A stretch of 64,000 nucleotides of DNA from Rhodovulum steppense. GTDB lineage: Bacteria; Pseudomonadota; Alphaproteobacteria; Rhodobacterales; Rhodobacteraceae. A program made the position numbers and the translations under genes. A model generated the notes under the pieces. That model was not told the origin of the DNA, did no database searches, and saw only the letters and a program-made list of their open reading frames with translations. Positions 24,622-33,994 of this stretch are shown one piece after another. The first letter of the stretch is position 1; each line of letters begins with the position of its first letter. The DNA lies in the NCBI RefSeq assembly GCF_004339675.1, contig NZ_SLVM01000005.1, forward strand, positions 1-64,000. Reading direction: 5' to 3'.

Positions 24622-25551
24622 TTAATGTGTGGCTTCACGGGCGTCTTCGCCCGGGCCCAGACTGTCCCTGTCAAGGTATTTGCCCGCGCCCTCCTCGCCT
24701 TCCAGATATTCGAGCAGGGCCCGGTAGAAGACCGCGATGGCCTGAAGGAACACGAGCCCCGCAAAGGCCACCAGCAGCACCTTGAACAGGAAATAGCCGT
24801 TGAAGCCGTTGGGCGAGAAGCCGATCGTCTCGACATTCCAGCGCAGCGCCTGCGCCTTCGTCAGAAGCCGGTCGAGCGATTCCGAGGCCGAGGGCTTGGG
24901 CGTGATGAGGTGGCGCCAGAGGAAATACCAGGAATACAGCCAGACCAGCACCGCCATCGGCATCATGAAGACCAGCGCACCCGCCATGTCGATCAGCCGC
25001 CTGGTGCGGTGGCTGACATGGGCATAGACCAGATCGACCCGGACATGGCCCGACTGCACGAAGGTATAGCTGATGCACAGGCAGACGATCATCGCGTTGT
25101 AAAGCTTCAGCTCCTCGGACCACCAGCTCAGATCCTTGGAAAACGCATAGCCCAGCGGGCCAAGGCTGATCTCGGAGACGCGAAAGATGCGTTGCAGGAA
25201 CACGATCATGATCTGTTGCAGCACCATCAGAAGCCCCGCCCAGGCAAAGAACCGCCCGATGGTGTTGGCAAAACCTTCCAGCACCCGCACCGATCCCCAC
25301 ATGATCGACCGCCGCCAAAGCCCCAGCCCGGTCAGCACCACAAAGGCGGCAAGCACGACGAAGAAGAACTCGGTCGAGGCGCCGTAATAGACCACGCGCA
25401 TGATCGCCTGCGGGTTCGACCAGTCGAGCCACAACCCCGGATGGGCGATTGCATAGCCGAAATTGTAGAAGGCCAGCGCAAGGTTCTTGAAGAACCACAA
25501 GACCCCGCCACCAAGCGCGCCCAGCACCCCGGCCGATCCGGACCCGTCCAT
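24622..25551 (-). CDS. dctQ: TRAP transporter small permease (DctQ-type)
   Basis: A 309-residue membrane protein that supports the large TRAP subunit. The core DctQ pattern is present: LLMVLQQIMIVFLQRIFRVS, LYNAMIVCLCISYTFVQSGHVRVDLVYAHVSHRTRRLIDM and a C-terminal helix (NGYFLFKVLLVAFAGLVFLQAIAVFY). It is longer than the usual 160-200 residues because of extra N-terminal helices and an elongated periplasmic loop. It is followed after 17 bp by the large permease gene. The N-terminal residues are GSAGVLGALGGGVLWF. Confidence 0.9.
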   Translation of the reverse strand: MDGSGSAGVLGALGGGVLWFFKNLALAFYNFGYAIAHPGLWLDWSNPQAIMRVVYYGASTEFFFVVLAAFVVLTGLGLWRRSIMWGSVRVLEGFANTIGRFFAWAGLLMVLQQIMIVFLQRIFRVSEISLGPLGYAFSKDLSWWSEELKLYNAMIVCLCISYTFVQSGHVRVDLVYAHVSHRTRRLIDMAGALVFMMPMAVLVWLYSWYFLWRHLITPKPSASESLDRLLTKAQALRWNVETIGFSPNGFNGYFLFKVLLVAFAGLVFLQAIAVFYRALLEYLEGEEGAGKYLDRDSLGPGEDAREATH

Positions 25552-25660
25552 CTGCGCCCCCTATTGCCCAGCCGTCGCGGATCGACCCCCGGTCGGGGCG
25601 GATGCGGAAGGGCTGGCGCGGCGCCCCCGCTGCGAACGGGGGCGCCAGCCGGATTTCGGA

Positions 25661-26743
25661 TCAGAGACCCATCACGCGGTTGCGCTGGGCGGTGAATTCC
25701 GCCTCGGCCCGGCCATTCCAGGCCGCCGAGCTTTTCAGCGACGCCATGTAGCTGTCATGGCATTTCTTGTAGAGCGGATCGCCCATCGGCTCGGCGATCA
25801 CCTCGAGCGAGGCGGCGCCAAAGGCATCCCACACGCTGTCGGGATATTCGAGAACCCGCACCCCGCCCGCCTGAAGCCGGGTCAGCGCGGCGGCGTTGTT
25901 GGCCAGGAATTGCGACATCGACCAGATGTTGCAGGCCCCCGCCGCCTGTTCGATGGCCGCCCGGTGCGCCGGGGCCAGATCCTCGAACACGTCCAGATTG
26001 ACCGTCAGGTTCAGGTTCGGCCCGGGTTCGTGGAAACCGGCGGTGTAGTAGATCTTGGTGATCTCCTGGAACCCGGCCTTCTCGTCCGCCCAGGGGCCGA
26101 TCCACTCGGTCCCGTCGATGGCACCCGAGGCAAGGGCCTGATACACTTCGGATCCCGGCAGGTTCTGCACGCTCGCGCCCAGCTTGCCCAGCACCTGGCC
26201 GCCCTGGCCGGGCATGCGGAACTTCAGGCCCTGGAAATCCTCGGGGCTGTTGATCTCCTTGCGGAACCAGCCACCGGCCTGCGCCCCGGTATTGCCCGCC
26301 GAGAACGCCTTGAGCCCGAAGATGCTGTAAAGCTCGTCCGCCAGTTCGCGCCCGCCGGCATGGTGGATCCAGTTGTTGTATTCCTGAAACGTCATGCCGA
26401 ACGGCACCTGGCTGAAGAAGGACAGCGCCGGGTGCTGGCCGAGGAAGTAGTAATCGACCCCGTGATACATGTCGGCCTGACCGGCCGAGACGGCGTCGAA
26501 CACCTCGAATGCGCCGACCAGTTCGCCCGCGGCCTTGAGGTCGATGGTCAACTGCCCGTCGGTGATCGCAGTGATCGCGTCGGCGCAGTACTGCGCCGCG
26601 TCATGCACCCCCGCAAGGCCGCGGCCCCAGGTCGTGACCAGCGTCAGCGTCCGCCTGCCCTGGGCATAGGCGGGCGCGGCAAGGGTTCCGGCGGCGGCCG
26701 CGCCGCCCAGCGCGGAACTCCTCAGAAAAGAACGGCGATCCAT
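25661..26743 (-). CDS. dctP: TRAP transporter substrate-binding protein (TakP-like)
   Basis: A 360-residue periplasmic DctP-family protein. The N-terminal MDRRSFLRSSALGG with AAPAYAQ is a twin-arginine-type export signal. The binding-site region AFSAGNTGAQAGGWFRKEIN carries the conserved arginine for the substrate carboxylate, and WIGPWADEKAGF resembles TakP of Rhodobacter sphaeroides, which binds 2-oxo acids such as pyruvate with a cation. The substrate is therefore probably a 2-oxo or hydroxy acid, inferred only. ATG 26743 follows GGGAGGA. The three genes form one operon. Confidence 0.9.
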   Translation of the reverse strand: MDRRSFLRSSALGGAAAAGTLAAPAYAQGRRTLTLVTTWGRGLAGVHDAAQYCADAITAITDGQLTIDLKAAGELVGAFEVFDAVSAGQADMYHGVDYYFLGQHPALSFFSQVPFGMTFQEYNNWIHHAGGRELADELYSIFGLKAFSAGNTGAQAGGWFRKEINSPEDFQGLKFRMPGQGGQVLGKLGASVQNLPGSEVYQALASGAIDGTEWIGPWADEKAGFQEITKIYYTAGFHEPGPNLNLTVNLDVFEDLAPAHRAAIEQAAGACNIWSMSQFLANNAAALTRLQAGGVRVLEYPDSVWDAFGAASLEVIAEPMGDPLYKKCHDSYMASLKSSAAWNGRAEAEFTAQRNRVMGL

Positions 26744-26757
26744 CAATATTCCTCCCG

Positions 26758-27023
26758 GTAAGGCGCCCGCACCTTGGCGGGCGGATCGTTTGAGTGGCCG
26801 AAATCTAGCGGCAGGTTTGCCCCAGATAAATAGCCGCGAGCGGCTGACCGGTCTTTTTCGCGATGTCGAATGGCCGCGCCCCGACCACGCTCGCCCCGCC
26901 AGCGCCTGCAAAAATGCGGCTGCGACCGCCACTGTTTTCCGATCCATGCGCAAACGCCCCACTGCAAGCAACAAACGGAAAGTATTTCTTGCCGCGGGGC
27001 ACGAAAATTCTGACCTTTGCGGG
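26758..27023. other. Intergenic region between TRAP operon and ilv promoter
   Basis: No convincing gene is seen here. Short open frames lack ribosome sites and family features. The stretch is richer in A and T around 26800-26830 and 26965-27020, which fits the TRAP operon promoter on the minus strand and upstream elements of the ilv promoter on the plus strand; no specific operator was recognised. Confidence 0.5.
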
Positions 27024-27052
27024 TTGACCCCCATCCGGCGCGCACCTAATGT
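27024..27052 (+). promoter_or_regulatory. Sigma-70-type promoter of ilvBN
   Basis: TTGACC (27024-27029) and TAATGT (27047-27052) are separated by exactly 17 bp. Transcription should begin near 27059, giving a leader of about 165 nt that contains the leader peptide and the attenuator. Confidence 0.75.
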
Positions 27053-27079
27053 CCCGCGCACGCAAGCAGGGGAACCCCG

Positions 27080-27127
27080 ATGGCGGTCGTAGATGTAGCG
27101 GTGAAGGACAGGCGCATGGGCCGGTAG
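27080..27127 (+). CDS. ilvL: ilvB leader peptide (valine-rich attenuator peptide)
   Basis: The 15-codon frame reads MAVVDVAVKDRRMGR and ends in TAG at 27125. Four of the first eight residues are valine, the end product of the pathway. An AGGGGA ribosome site lies just upstream. Slow translation at the Val codons (27086-27103) when Val-tRNA is scarce would leave 27111 onward free for the antiterminator. Completion to the stop codon covers 27111-27118 and lets the terminator form. This layout is the classical design for attenuation of branched-chain amino acid operons. Confidence 0.8.
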   Translation: MAVVDVAVKDRRMGR

Positions 27128-27155
27128 GGACCGACCCAGGGTAACCACATGCGCC
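27111..27155 (+). promoter_or_regulatory. Antiterminator arms of the ilv attenuator
   Basis: GGCGCATG at 27111-27118 is exactly complementary to CATGCGCC at 27148-27155. The second arm overlaps the first two C residues of the terminator stem (27154-27155), so the two structures exclude one another. The first arm lies within the final codons of the leader peptide, so a ribosome at the stop codon masks it. Confidence 0.7.
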
Positions 27156-27179
27156 CCCGCCTTGACCGGGGGTTTTTTT
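27154..27179 (+). terminator. Rho-independent terminator (attenuator) before ilvB
   Basis: Six-base stem CCCCCG (27154-27159) with CGGGGG (27167-27172), seven-base loop, then seven T residues. It ends 46 bp before the ilvB start. Confidence 0.85.
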
Positions 27180-27225
27180 ATGCGCTGCGGATGCACGGAC
27201 GGACGCGGAAGGTACGGAGAGACAG

Positions 27226-28971
27226 ATGACACAGATGACCGGCGCGAAGATGGTGGTTCAGGCGCTCAAGGATCAGGGCGTCGAGGTGATCTTCGGCTAT
27301 CCGGGCGGCGCCGTGCTTCCGATCTATGACGAGTTGTTCATGCAGAACGACATCCAGCACATCCTGGTCCGTCACGAACAGGGCGCAGTCCACATGGCCG
27401 AGGGCTATGCCCGCTCGACCGGCAAGCCCGGCGTCGTGCTGGTCACCTCGGGGCCGGGCGCGACCAACGCGGTCACCGGCATCACAGACGCGCTGATGGA
27501 TTCGATCCCGCTGGTCGTTCTGACCGGTCAGGTGCCCACCTTCATGGTCGGCAACGATGCCTTCCAGGAGGCCGACACGGTGGGCATCACGCGGCCCTGC
27601 ACCAAGCATAACTGGCTGGTGAAGGAGACCGACCGTCTGGCGCACACGATCCACCAGGCGTTTCACGTCGCCACCAGCGGCCGGCCCGGCCCGGTTCTGG
27701 TCGACATCCCCAAGGACGTGCAATTCGCCACCGGCAGTTATGTCCCCCCGCGCGAGGCGGGCAACGCCCATTACCAGCCCCAGGTCAAGGGCGACCGCGA
27801 GATGATCACGCGCCTTGTCGAGGCGATGGAAACCGCCGAACGGCCGATCTTCTACACCGGCGGCGGCGTGATCAATTCGGGCGATGCAGCGACGCAATTG
27901 CTGCGCGAACTGGTCGAGGCCACGGGCTTTCCGATAACGTCCACGCTGATGGGTCTGGGCGCCTATCCCGCATCCGGCAAGAACTGGCTGGGCATGCTGG
28001 GGATGCACGGGCTTTACGAGGCCAATCTTGCGATGCATGATTGCGACCTGATGATCAATATCGGCGCGCGGTTCGATGACCGGATCACCGGGCGGGTGGC
28101 CGATTTCAGCCCCGGCTCGCGCAAGGCCCATATCGACATCGACCCCTCCTCGATCAACAAGACGATCCGTGTGGACATGCCGATCATCGGCGATGTCGCC
28201 CATGTGCTGGAGGACATGCTGCGGATCTGGAAATCGCGCGGACGCAAGATCAACAAGGAGGGCCTGGCGCGCTGGTGGGCGCAGATCGCCGAATGGCGGG
28301 CGGTCGAGTGCCTGCGCTACCGGAACTCGGACACGGTCATCAAGCCGCAATACGCCCTTCAGCGGCTGGAGGCGCTGACCAGGCACCGCGCCGACCGCTA
28401 CATTTGCACAGAGGTCGGCCAGCACCAGATGTGGGCCGCGCAATTCCTGGGCTTCGAGGCGCCGAACCGCTGGATGACCTCGGGGGGGCTGGGCACCATG
28501 GGCTACGGGCTGCCCGCCTCCATCGGCGTGCAGATCGCGCATCCCGAGGCGCTGGTCATCAACGTGGCGGGCGAAGGCTCGTGGCTGATGAACATGCAGG
28601 AGATGGGCACCGCGATCCAGTATCGCACGCCGGTCAAGCAGTTCATCCTGAACAACGAACGCCTTGGCATGGTGCGGCAATGGCAGTCGCTGCTGCATGG
28701 CAACCGCTATTCGCACAGCTGGTCCGAGGCGCTGCCCGATTTCGTCAAGCTGGCCGAGGCGTTCGGCTGCAAGGGCATCCGCTGTTCGGACCCGGCCGAT
28801 CTGGACGACGCCATCGCCGAGATGCTGGCCTATGACGGGCCGGTGATCTTCGATTGCCTGGTGGAAAAGCACGAGGACTGCTTCCCGATGATCCCCTCGG
28901 GCCGGGCGCATAACGACATGTTGCTCGCCGCCGATGCCGAAGCCTTCAAGCAGGGCGCAGCACTGGTCTGA
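27226..28971 (+). CDS. ilvB: Acetolactate synthase large (catalytic) subunit
   Basis: The 581-residue thiamine-diphosphate and FAD enzyme condenses two pyruvates to acetolactate, or pyruvate with 2-ketobutyrate, opening valine, leucine and isoleucine synthesis. The catalytic glutamate lies in HEQGAVHMAEGYARSTG. Three domains follow in the usual order. The thiamine-diphosphate motif has GEGSWLMN followed by the Asn pair in FILNNERLGMVRQW, thus GEG in place of the textbook GDG. ATG 27226 gives MTQMTGAKMVVQAL. Expression is controlled by the leader peptide and attenuator upstream; the regulatory subunit follows. Confidence 0.95.
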   Translation: MTQMTGAKMVVQALKDQGVEVIFGYPGGAVLPIYDELFMQNDIQHILVRHEQGAVHMAEGYARSTGKPGVVLVTSGPGATNAVTGITDALMDSIPLVVLTGQVPTFMVGNDAFQEADTVGITRPCTKHNWLVKETDRLAHTIHQAFHVATSGRPGPVLVDIPKDVQFATGSYVPPREAGNAHYQPQVKGDREMITRLVEAMETAERPIFYTGGGVINSGDAATQLLRELVEATGFPITSTLMGLGAYPASGKNWLGMLGMHGLYEANLAMHDCDLMINIGARFDDRITGRVADFSPGSRKAHIDIDPSSINKTIRVDMPIIGDVAHVLEDMLRIWKSRGRKINKEGLARWWAQIAEWRAVECLRYRNSDTVIKPQYALQRLEALTRHRADRYICTEVGQHQMWAAQFLGFEAPNRWMTSGGLGTMGYGLPASIGVQIAHPEALVINVAGEGSWLMNMQEMGTAIQYRTPVKQFILNNERLGMVRQWQSLLHGNRYSHSWSEALPDFVKLAEAFGCKGIRCSDPADLDDAIAEMLAYDGPVIFDCLVEKHEDCFPMIPSGRAHNDMLLAADAEAFKQGAALV

Positions 28972-28982
28972 TGCGTGCGCAA

Positions 28983-29050
28983 GGGGGGCTTTCCGCCCCC
29001 CGTCCCCGCCTTGCGGGGACTCCCCCCGAGGATATTTGGAGCCAGAAGAA
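28983..29050 (+). repeat. Dispersed element copy 3 in the ilvB-ilvN gap
   Basis: Two adjacent perfect hairpins (7-bp stem 28983-28989 with 28995-29001; 8-bp stem 29002-29009 with 29013-29020) are followed by the core at 29029-29050. The core begins GGATATTT and ends CAGAAGAAA, two or three changes from the other copies. The purine-rich end lies six bases before the ilvN start and is the only available ribosome-binding sequence for it. Confidence 0.72.
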
Positions 29051-29055
29051 AAGAC

Positions 29056-29619
29056 ATGGCAGCAGCACTCAACATCCAGAAGGGCACGTCGAAGCATTCC
29101 GCCTACGACCTGCGCGACCCCAATTCGGACGTGATCGAGCGGCACACGCTGGCGGTGATCGTGGACAACGAGCCGGGCGTGCTGGCGCGCGTGATCGGGC
29201 TGTTCTCGGGGCGGGGCTACAATATCGACAGCCTGACCGTGGCCGAGGTCGACCATACCGGCCACACCAGCCGCATCACCATCGTCACCGTCGGCACGCC
29301 CGCCGTGATCGAGCAGATCAAGGCGCAGCTTGGCCGGATCGTGCCGGTCCACGAGGTGCATGACCTGACCGTCGAGGGCCCCTCGGTCGAGCGTGAACTG
29401 GCGCTGTTCAAGGTGGCGGGCGCGGGCGAGAAGCGGGTCGAGTCGCTGCGGCTGGCGGACATCTTCCGGGCGAATGTGGTGGATTCGACGCTGGAAAGCT
29501 TTGTCTTCGAGATCACCGGCACGCCGCAGAAGGTGGACGCCTTCGCCGAACTGATGCGCCCGCTGGGGTTGGTCGAGATGGCGCGAACGGGAATCGCGGC
29601 GCTCTCGCGCGGGGCCTGA
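29056..29619 (+). CDS. ilvN: Acetolactate synthase small (regulatory) subunit
   Basis: The 187-residue regulatory subunit activates the catalytic subunit and confers valine feedback inhibition. The N-terminal ACT domain is evident (TLAVIVDNEPGVLARVIGLFSGRGYNIDSL), with the valine-binding region in TVAEVDHTGHTSRITIV. The C-terminal ALS-SS domain ends in the LMRPLGLVEMARTG segment. The ATG lies six bases after the AGAAGAAA end of the repeat element. The stop is followed by a C tract and a strong hairpin. Confidence 0.94.
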   Translation: MAAALNIQKGTSKHSAYDLRDPNSDVIERHTLAVIVDNEPGVLARVIGLFSGRGYNIDSLTVAEVDHTGHTSRITIVTVGTPAVIEQIKAQLGRIVPVHEVHDLTVEGPSVERELALFKVAGAGEKRVESLRLADIFRANVVDSTLESFVFEITGTPQKVDAFAELMRPLGLVEMARTGIAALSRGA

Positions 29620-29655
29620 CGCCGACGCCCCCCCCCCCCGTCCGATGCATGAAAA

Positions 29656-29680
29656 GGGGCCCCCTCGGGGGCCCCAGTTT
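29656..29680 (+). terminator. GC-rich hairpin after ilvN
   Basis: GGGGCCCCC (29656-29664) pairs with GGGGGCCCC (29667-29675) and is followed by AGTTT. A stem of eight to nine GC pairs with a weak T-stretch should stop or stabilise the ilvBN transcript. A run of 12 C residues lies at 29628-29639 just before it. Confidence 0.65.
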
Positions 29681-29792
29681 CGTGACCGGCACTCATCTTT
29701 TACCGCCCGTTTCTTGCCTGCGGCGCGGGCCACGTCTGGGGCGAGCGCACCCACCCCGGGATTTGTGCATTGAACTGATATCGCTAAGCCCC

Positions 29793-30347
29793 TCAGTTCT
29801 CCTGCAACTTTGAGAGCGCGATCCGTACAACCGGCTCAGTTACGCCGAAGTATTTAGCGAGTTTCTTGATATCCCCGCCAAGCAGCCCGTGTGCAGCAGC
29901 AAGCTGTCCTCCCCCGAAAAGGAGCGCCTCGGCGAAGGCATTGGCTTCCCGCTCTGCCTGGGTATCGACGTAGAAGGTTTGCCCGGTCGGATCAAAGTGC
30001 TCGTCCCAGCCCAGAGGATCCCTATGCTCTGTGTGCAGAAAATAGTGTGCGATTTCATGCAACACTGTGAACCGCTTGGCTTCAATGGAGAGGGAACTGT
30101 TCACTTCGATCACAAAGCCGTTTTCACTCCAGGGATCCCGCGCCAGTCGACCATTCATTCCACGCGGCAACCGGCGCTCCACAATGGCGAAACCCAAGTC
30201 CTCAGCAAAGGCTTTCACGGAACGCGCGCGCCCATCGACACGCGGGTTCAGGGTAAAGTTGCGGACCTTGTGCCGCAACTCCCCGTCTGCGGGAAGCGCT
30301 CGCATCGCTTCCCGCACGTCATACGGGAGGTATTCTCTCAGCTGCAT
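29793..30347 (-). CDS. ImmA/IrrE-family zinc metallo-endopeptidase
   Basis: A 184-residue protein with the gluzincin-type core V-L-H-E-I-A-H (about residues 92-98) followed by the third-ligand region [15 protein letters not shown]. Relatives include ImmA, which cleaves an ICE repressor, and IrrE/PprI, which activates the DNA-damage response of Deinococcus by cleaving DdrO. The C-terminal part ([20 protein letters not shown]) resembles the small helical tail of the family. Its ATG lies in the last codons of nrdJ with a 10-base overlap, so it should be translated from the nrdJ transcript. Base composition is clearly lower in GC than around, which suggests a later arrival. No repressor gene is adjacent. 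Confidence 0.82.
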   Translation of the reverse strand: MQLREYLPYDVREAMRALPADGELRHKVRNFTLNPRVDGRARSVKAFAEDLGFAIVERRLPRGMNGRLARDPWSENGFVIEVNSSLSIEAKRFTVLHEIAHYFLHTEHRDPLGWDEHFDPTGQTFYVDTQAEREANAFAEALLFGGGQLAAAHGLLGGDIKKLAKYFGVTEPVVRIALSKLQEN

Positions 30348-33300
30348 CCGCTCGTCGCCCCGCAGGTGTTGCATTTCAGGCAGGTGCCGTTGCGGACCAG
30401 CGTGTAGTTGCCGCATTCGCCGCAGGGGTCGCCCTCGTAGCCCTGCATGCGGGCCTTGGCGCGGGGGTCGAGGGCGGCGACGGCGGTGGCGGTGCCGGTC
30501 TGGGGCGCGAAGCCCGCGACCGCGGCCAGCGGGTCGGAGGCATCCAGCGCGGTGGCGCCGACCCCGCCTTGCAGCACCACCAGTTCCTGCGGCAGCCGCT
30601 TGCGCAGATAGCCGGTCGAGCTGATCTGGCGCAGCACCTCGAGCGATTTCGAGGCCGCGCTTTCCGAAACCGGCTTCACGTTCGGCTTGCCCTCGGCATC
30701 GCCGCCGCCCAGATCGTCGAAGGCCGCGCCCAGCGGCTTGACATGGGCCAGATCAGTCCGGTCGAGATAGCTGACCGCCAGTTCGCGGAAGATGTAATCG
30801 AGGATCGAGGTCGCGTTCTTGATCGTCTCGTTGCCCTGCACGATGCCCGCGGGCTCGAACCGGGTGAAGGTGAAGGCCTCGACGAATTCCTCGAGCGGCA
30901 CGCCGTATTGCAGGCCCACGCTGACGGCGATGGCGAAATTGTTCATCATCGCGCGGAAGCCCGCGCCTTCCTTGTGCATGTCGATGAAGATCTCGCCCAA
31001 GGATCCATCGGCATATTCGCCGGTGCGCAGATAGACCTTGTGGCCGCCGACAATGGCCTTTTGCGTGTAGCCCTTGCGCCGCTCGGGCAGCTTTTCGCGG
31101 TTCGAGCGGACGATCTCCTTGACGATCACCTTTTCGACGATCTTCTCGGCGATGACCTGGGCCTTTTCGGCGGGGGTGCCGGTGGCCAGGATTTCCTCGG
31201 CCTCCTCGTCATCCTCGACCAGCGATGCGGCCAGCGGTTGCGACAGTTTCGAACCGTCGCGGTAGAGCGCGTTGGCCTTCACCCCCAGCGACCAGGACAG
31301 TTCATAGGCGTTCAGGCAATCCTCGATGCTGGCATCGTTGGGCATGTTGATCGTCTTGGAGATCGCGCCAGAGATGAAGCTTTGCGCCGCCGCCATCATG
31401 TGGATGTGGCTTTCAACGGACAGGAAGCGCTTGCCCTTCTTGCCGCAGGGATTGGCGCAGTCGAAGACATGGTAATGCGCGGGGTCGAGATGCGGGGCGC
31501 CCTCAAGCGTCATGGTTCCGCAGACATGGTCGTTCGCGGCCTCGATCTCGGCCTTCGAGAAACCCAGATGGCGCAGCATGTCGAAGCCGGGATCGTTCAG
31601 CTTCTCGGCCGGGATGCCCAGCACCTCCTTGCAGAAGCCCTCGCCCAGGGTCCACTGGTTGAAGACGAAGCGGATGTCGAAGGCCGAAGGCAGCGCCGCC
31701 TCGATCTTGTCCAGTTCCGCCCGGCCGAAGCCATGGCCGATCAGCGCGGTGTGGTTGATGCCGGGGCAGTTGCCGAGCGAGCCGTGGCCGACCGCATGGG
31801 CGACGATTTCCTCGATCTGCGCCGGAGCGTAGCCCAGCGTTTCCAGCGCGGCGGGCACCGAGCGGTTGATGATCTTGAAATAGCCCCCGCCGGCCAGCTT
31901 CTTGAACTTGACCAGCGCGAAATCGGGCTCGATCCCGGTGGTGTCGCAATCCATCACCAGCCCGATCGTGCCGGTGGGCGCGATCACGCTGACCTGCGCG
32001 TTGCGGTAGCCGTGCTTCTCGCCCAGCGCCAGCGCCTCGTCCCAGGCGCCGCGGGCCAGCTCGATTAGCCGGGCATCGGGGCAATTGGCGTGATCAAGGG
32101 CGACCGGGCTGACGGCCAGCCCTTCGTAGCCCTCGGTCTGGCCATGGGCGGCGCGGCGGTGGTTGCGGATGACGCGCAGCATGTGACCCGCATTGCGCGC
32201 ATGGCCTGGGAAGGAACCCAGTTCGCCGGCGATCTCTGCCGAGGTGGCATAGGCGATCCCGGTCAGGATCGCGGTCAACGCGCCGCACAGCGCCCGGCCC
32301 TCGGCCGAGTCATAGCCCAGCCCCATGTTCATCAGAAGCCCGCCAATATTGGCATAGCCAAGGCCCAACGTGCGGAAATCATAGGAAAGCTGGGCGATTT
32401 CCTTCGACGGGAACTGCGCCATCATCACGCTGATTTCCAGAGTCAGCGTCCACAGACGGGTGGCGTGGATGTAATCCTCGGCCCGGAACACGCCGTCGCC
32501 CTGGAAGGTCAGCAGGTTCATCGAGGCCAGGTTGCAGGCCGTGTCATCGAGGAACATGTATTCCGAACAGGGGTTCGAGGCGCGGATTGCACCATCCTCG
32601 GGGCAGGTGTGCCAGCCGTTGATCGTGTCGTGGAACTGGATGCCCGGATCGGCACAGGACCAGGCGGCATGGCCCACCTGCGCCCAGAGATCGCGCGCCT
32701 TGACGGTCTTGGCGACCTTGCCATCGGTGCGGCGGACCAGTTCCCAATCGGCATCCTCGCGCACGGCGCGCAGGAAGGCATCGGTCACGCGCACCGAGTT
32801 GTTCGAGTTCTGGCCCGACACGGTGGCATAGGCATCGCTGTCCCAGTCGGTGTCATAGGTCGGGAACTCGATCGAGGCATAGCCCTGACGTGCGTAATCC
32901 AGCACGCGCTTGACATAGGCTTCGGGGATCAGCGCCTTCTTGGCTGCGCGGATCGCGGCTTTCAGCCCCTCGTTCGCCGCGGGATCATAGGCGCTGGCCT
33001 CCTTGCCGTCCCAGGCCCGGATCGCGGCGAAGATCGCGTTCAGATGCTTTTCGTGCATCTTCGAACCGGCAACGAGGCTCGCGACCTTCTGTTCCTCGAT
33101 GACCTTCCAGTTGATGAACTGCTCGATATCGGGGTGATCCATGTCGCAGATCACCATCTTGGCCGCGCGCCGCGTGGTGCCGCCCGACTTGATCGCGCCC
33201 GCCGCCCGGTCGCCGATGCGCAGGAAGCCCATCAGGCCCGAAGACTTGCCGCCGCCCGAGAGTTTCTCGCCCTCGGCGCGCAGGCTGGAGAAGTTGGTGC

Positions 33301-33994
33301 CGGTGCCCGAGCCGTACTTGAACAGCCGCGCCTCGCGCACCCACAGGTCCATGATGCCGCCCTCGTTCACCAGGTCGTCCTTGATCGACTGGATGAAGCA
33401 GGCATGCGGCTGCGGGTGTTCATAGGCCGAGGCCGACCGGGTCAGCTTGCCGGTCTTCCAGTCGACATAGAAATGCCCCTGCCCCGGACCGTCGATACCA
33501 TAGGCCCAGTGCAGCCCCGTATTGAACCATTGCGGGCTGTTGGGCGCGGCCATCTGGGTGGCCAGCATGTAGCGCATTTCGTCGTAATAGGCGCGGGCGT
33601 CGGCCTCGGTGGTGAAATAGCCGCCCTTCCAGCCCCAATAGGCCCAAGCGCCCGCCATCCGGTCAAAGACCTGCTTGGCCGAGGTTTCGCCGCCGAAGCG
33701 GGCCTCCTCGGGCAGATCGGCCAGCGCCGCCTCGTCGGGGACCGAGCGCCAGAGGAACTCGGGCACATCCTTTTCGCGCACGCGCTTGAGCCGCGCAGGC
33801 ACGCCCGCCTTGCGGAAGTATTTCTGCGCGATCACGTCGCTGGCCACCTGGCTCCAGCCCGCGGGCACCTCGACGGCATCCAGACGAAAGACCACGGTGC
33901 CATCGGGATTGCGGATCTCCGAGGTGGTGGTGGTGAACTCGATCGCGCCATAGGCGGCGGTCGCTTCGGTGGTGAATTTGCGTTCGATCTTCAT
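30338..33994 (-). CDS. nrdJ: Adenosylcobalamin-dependent ribonucleotide reductase (class II)
   Basis: This 1218-residue enzyme reduces ribonucleotides to deoxyribonucleotides using a radical from AdoCbl, independent of oxygen. The landmarks are the central [27 protein letters not shown], and the loop [18 protein letters not shown] with [14 protein letters not shown], all typical for alphaproteobacterial NrdJ. The C terminus has [22 protein letters not shown], a zinc-ribbon-like cysteine tail that may relay reducing equivalents. ATG 33994 has a weak GGGGCAG site. A NrdR box lies 169 bp upstream. The ImmA/IrrE gene overlaps its stop. Confidence 0.95.
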   Translation of the reverse strand: MKIERKFTTEATAAYGAIEFTTTTSEIRNPDGTVVFRLDAVEVPAGWSQVASDVIAQKYFRKAGVPARLKRVREKDVPEFLWRSVPDEAALADLPEEARFGGETSAKQVFDRMAGAWAYWGWKGGYFTTEADARAYYDEMRYMLATQMAAPNSPQWFNTGLHWAYGIDGPGQGHFYVDWKTGKLTRSASAYEHPQPHACFIQSIKDDLVNEGGIMDLWVREARLFKYGSGTGTNFSSLRAEGEKLSGGGKSSGLMGFLRIGDRAAGAIKSGGTTRRAAKMVICDMDHPDIEQFINWKVIEEQKVASLVAGSKMHEKHLNAIFAAIRAWDGKEASAYDPAANEGLKAAIRAAKKALIPEAYVKRVLDYARQGYASIEFPTYDTDWDSDAYATVSGQNSNNSVRVTDAFLRAVREDADWELVRRTDGKVAKTVKARDLWAQVGHAAWSCADPGIQFHDTINGWHTCPEDGAIRASNPCSEYMFLDDTACNLASMNLLTFQGDGVFRAEDYIHATRLWTLTLEISVMMAQFPSKEIAQLSYDFRTLGLGYANIGGLLMNMGLGYDSAEGRALCGALTAILTGIAYATSAEIAGELGSFPGHARNAGHMLRVIRNHRRAAHGQTEGYEGLAVSPVALDHANCPDARLIELARGAWDEALALGEKHGYRNAQVSVIAPTGTIGLVMDCDTTGIEPDFALVKFKKLAGGGYFKIINRSVPAALETLGYAPAQIEEIVAHAVGHGSLGNCPGINHTALIGHGFGRAELDKIEAALPSAFDIRFVFNQWTLGEGFCKEVLGIPAEKLNDPGFDMLRHLGFSKAEIEAANDHVCGTMTLEGAPHLDPAHYHVFDCANPCGKKGKRFLSVESHIHMMAAAQSFISGAISKTINMPNDASIEDCLNAYELSWSLGVKANALYRDGSKLSQPLAASLVEDDEEAEEILATGTPAEKAQVIAEKIVEKVIVKEIVRSNREKLPERRKGYTQKAIVGGHKVYLRTGEYADGSLGEIFIDMHKEGAGFRAMMNNFAIAVSVGLQYGVPLEEFVEAFTFTRFEPAGIVQGNETIKNATSILDYIFRELAVSYLDRTDLAHVKPLGAAFDDLGGGDAEGKPNVKPVSESAASKSLEVLRQISSTGYLRKRLPQELVVLQGGVGATALDASDPLAAVAGFAPQTGTATAVAALDPRAKARMQGYEGDPCGECGNYTLVRNGTCLKCNTCGATSGCS

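Noticed and set aside
27178-29754. 858-residue minus-strand open frame opposite ilvBN
   Set aside because: Antisense shadow of two certain genes; composition is typical of a reversed coding frame.
29793-30347. Toxin-antitoxin partner of the ImmA/IrrE protease
   Set aside because: No HTH gene lies on either side; the neighbours are ilvN and nrdJ.
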